Assembly (NCBI RefSeq): GCF_015708085.1
Contig: NZ_JADNYM010000001.1
Coordinates: 218,846 to 282,845, forward strand
Origin: Arthrobacter terrae
GTDB lineage: Bacteria > Actinomycetota > Actinomycetes > Actinomycetales > Micrococcaceae
Reading direction: 5' to 3'
Length of the DNA stretch: 64,000 nucleotides
Made by a program: the position numbers and the translations under genes. The notes beneath the pieces were generated by a model. The model searched no databases, was not told the origin of the DNA, and worked only from the letters and a program-made list of their open reading frames with translations. Shown piece after piece: positions 63,531 to 64,000 of this stretch (the first letter of the stretch is position 1; every line of letters starts with the position of its first letter).

Positions 63531-63785
63531 AATAGCGATGCCGCCTGGCTGGCCGACTTGGGGGCGCACGGGCTGGTGCGTGCCTCGTTTGTGGCGCCGC
63601 CATCAATCCGTGAACTGCGCCAGCTGACAAGGACACAGACCATCATCACGGCTGAACGCTCTAAGGAAATTCAGCGCCTGGAAAAGCTGCTCGAAGATAC
63701 CGGCATCAAACTCTCCTCTGTAGTCTCGGACATTGTCGGGGTTTCGGCCCGTGCGATGCTGGAAGCACCAGGACTCCTGACATGA
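63531..63785 (+). mobile_element. IS110-family transposase, internal fragment
   Basis: About 85 residues (SDAAWLADLGAHGLVRASFVAPPSIRELRQLTRTQTIITAERSKEIQRLEKLLEDTGIKLSSVVSDIVGVSARAMLEA) match the central DEDD/coiled-coil region of the IS116/IS110/IS902 group. The upstream part is scrambled, the frame closes at 63785 and the C-terminal half with the catalytic Ser is missing. It belongs to a different branch from the 48.2-kb remnant as far as the segments allow. Confidence 0.8.
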
Positions 63786-63864
63786 GATGGTCGGCTGTGT
63801 GGCTATGCCCTGCGTTCTCGGGGTTTCGTTGCCTGGGCGAGTGTTAATTTTGCCCTTTTTGTTA

Positions 63865-63870
63865 TATAAT
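63865..63870 (+). promoter_or_regulatory. TATAAT -10 box before the last gene
   Basis: A perfect TATAAT in an unusually AT-rich stretch (63842-63890), about 40 bp before the start of the last gene. No good -35 box at 17 bp was seen (tgttaa at 63842). Confidence 0.5.
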
Positions 63871-63906
63871 TGGGTAGAGGAAATAATCGGTTGTTGAAGG
63901 GGTGGG

Positions 63907-64000
63907 ATGATGGGTGTGATGACTGCCCAGGCACCCCTTCCGGTAACTGTTGAGGCCGGTGCCGTGCCGGTTGGTGCGGCGGCGTCGCTGCTGGAGGATG
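63907..64000 (+). CDS. Start of an unknown gene, cut by the window end
   Basis: Ribosome site GAAGGGGTGGG directly precedes ATG 63907, with further in-frame ATGs at 63910 and 63919. The visible 31 residues (MMGVMTAQAPLPVTVEAG, then AVPVGAAASLLED) are Ala/Val-rich and open to the end. The promoter-like TATAAT upstream supports a real gene. The family cannot be judged; a DUF222/HNH-type protein, common in this group, is only a guess. Confidence 0.5.
   Translation, partial: MMGVMTAQAPLPVTVEAGAVPVGAAASLLED

Noticed and set aside
1..64000. CRISPR arrays, tRNA/rRNA genes, phage integration sites or complete insertion sequences
   Set aside because: No regularly spaced repeats, no cloverleaf-like GGTTCGAATCC blocks and no paired terminal repeats were recognised; only three transposase fragments are present.

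Overview
The window is high-GC DNA with dense genes, frequent GTG/TTG starts, ATGA/GTGA stop-start overlaps and a protein repertoire typical of Actinobacteria. It carries an EthR/EthA-type pair, a DUF3090 protein, a relative of the mycothiol-dependent nitroreductase Rv2466c and an HxlA/HxlB pair. The best overall guess is a soil Micrococcaceae (Arthrobacter/Pseudarthrobacter-like) chromosome; the genus is inference only. I saw no tRNA, rRNA, CRISPR array or intact insertion sequence.

Region 1 (1-12.3 kb): the C-terminal part of a MalT-type LuxR regulator with two overlapping membrane-protein genes, a decayed PhzF gene, LtrA, a SOUL heme-binding protein and an SDR. Next come two overlapping glycosyltransferase genes, one with an N-terminal HEAT-like repeat half fused to a GT4 domain, and a divergent EmrB-type exporter. 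Region 2 (12.3-16.4 kb): a compact ketone/acyl-CoA module with a hydroxyacyl-CoA dehydrogenase, an EthR-like TetR repressor, a 15-bp perfect palindrome and an 803-residue Baeyer-Villiger monooxygenase fused to an alpha/beta hydrolase. This would couple ester formation and ester cleavage in one chain. Region 3 (16.4-25.3 kb): MscS channel, YihY protein, ROK glucokinase, MFS sugar/metabolite porter, cupin, then an operon of an Asp-nucleophile alpha/beta hydrolase and an Rv2466c-like thioredoxin-fold protein, and an APC-like permease.

Region 4 (25.3-45.8 kb) is a decay and accessory corridor. Short stand-alone genes (GNATs, VOC, DUF1801, methyltransferase, MarR, DUF4389, DUF6544, membrane proteins) are interspersed with many broken genes. 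These include a YdeI family remnant, a RibD/DHFR family gene with an internal deletion, a truncated response regulator, a membrane-protein remnant and a lipoprotein interrupted by an in-frame amber codon. There is also a transposase scrap and a dead MHS transporter joined to a dead ABM monooxygenase. A ~110-bp repeat links 36.0 kb with 62.8 kb.

Region 5 (46-52 kb): hydroxybenzoate-type catabolism, with a MobA-like FAD hydroxylase, an IS110 remnant, a LysR regulator, an MHS-family aromatic acid transporter and an IclR regulator; sequence words are shared between their promoters. Region 6 (52-57 kb): an 813-residue aegerolysin-like/metzincin/Ig-like protein behind a perfect CRP/GlxR-type palindrome, DUF3090, and a GNAT-AAA+ fusion. 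Region 7 (57.3-62.7 kb): a tightly overlapping operon of ACS-type transporter, FAH hydrolase, PfkB kinase, HxlA and HxlB. It is divergent from an IclR regulator with operator-like repeats between them, and looks like a sugar-acid pathway ending in RuMP-type enzymes. The window ends with another IS110 remnant and the start of an unknown gene.

Family assignments come from reading motifs and remembered family patterns; no database search was run.
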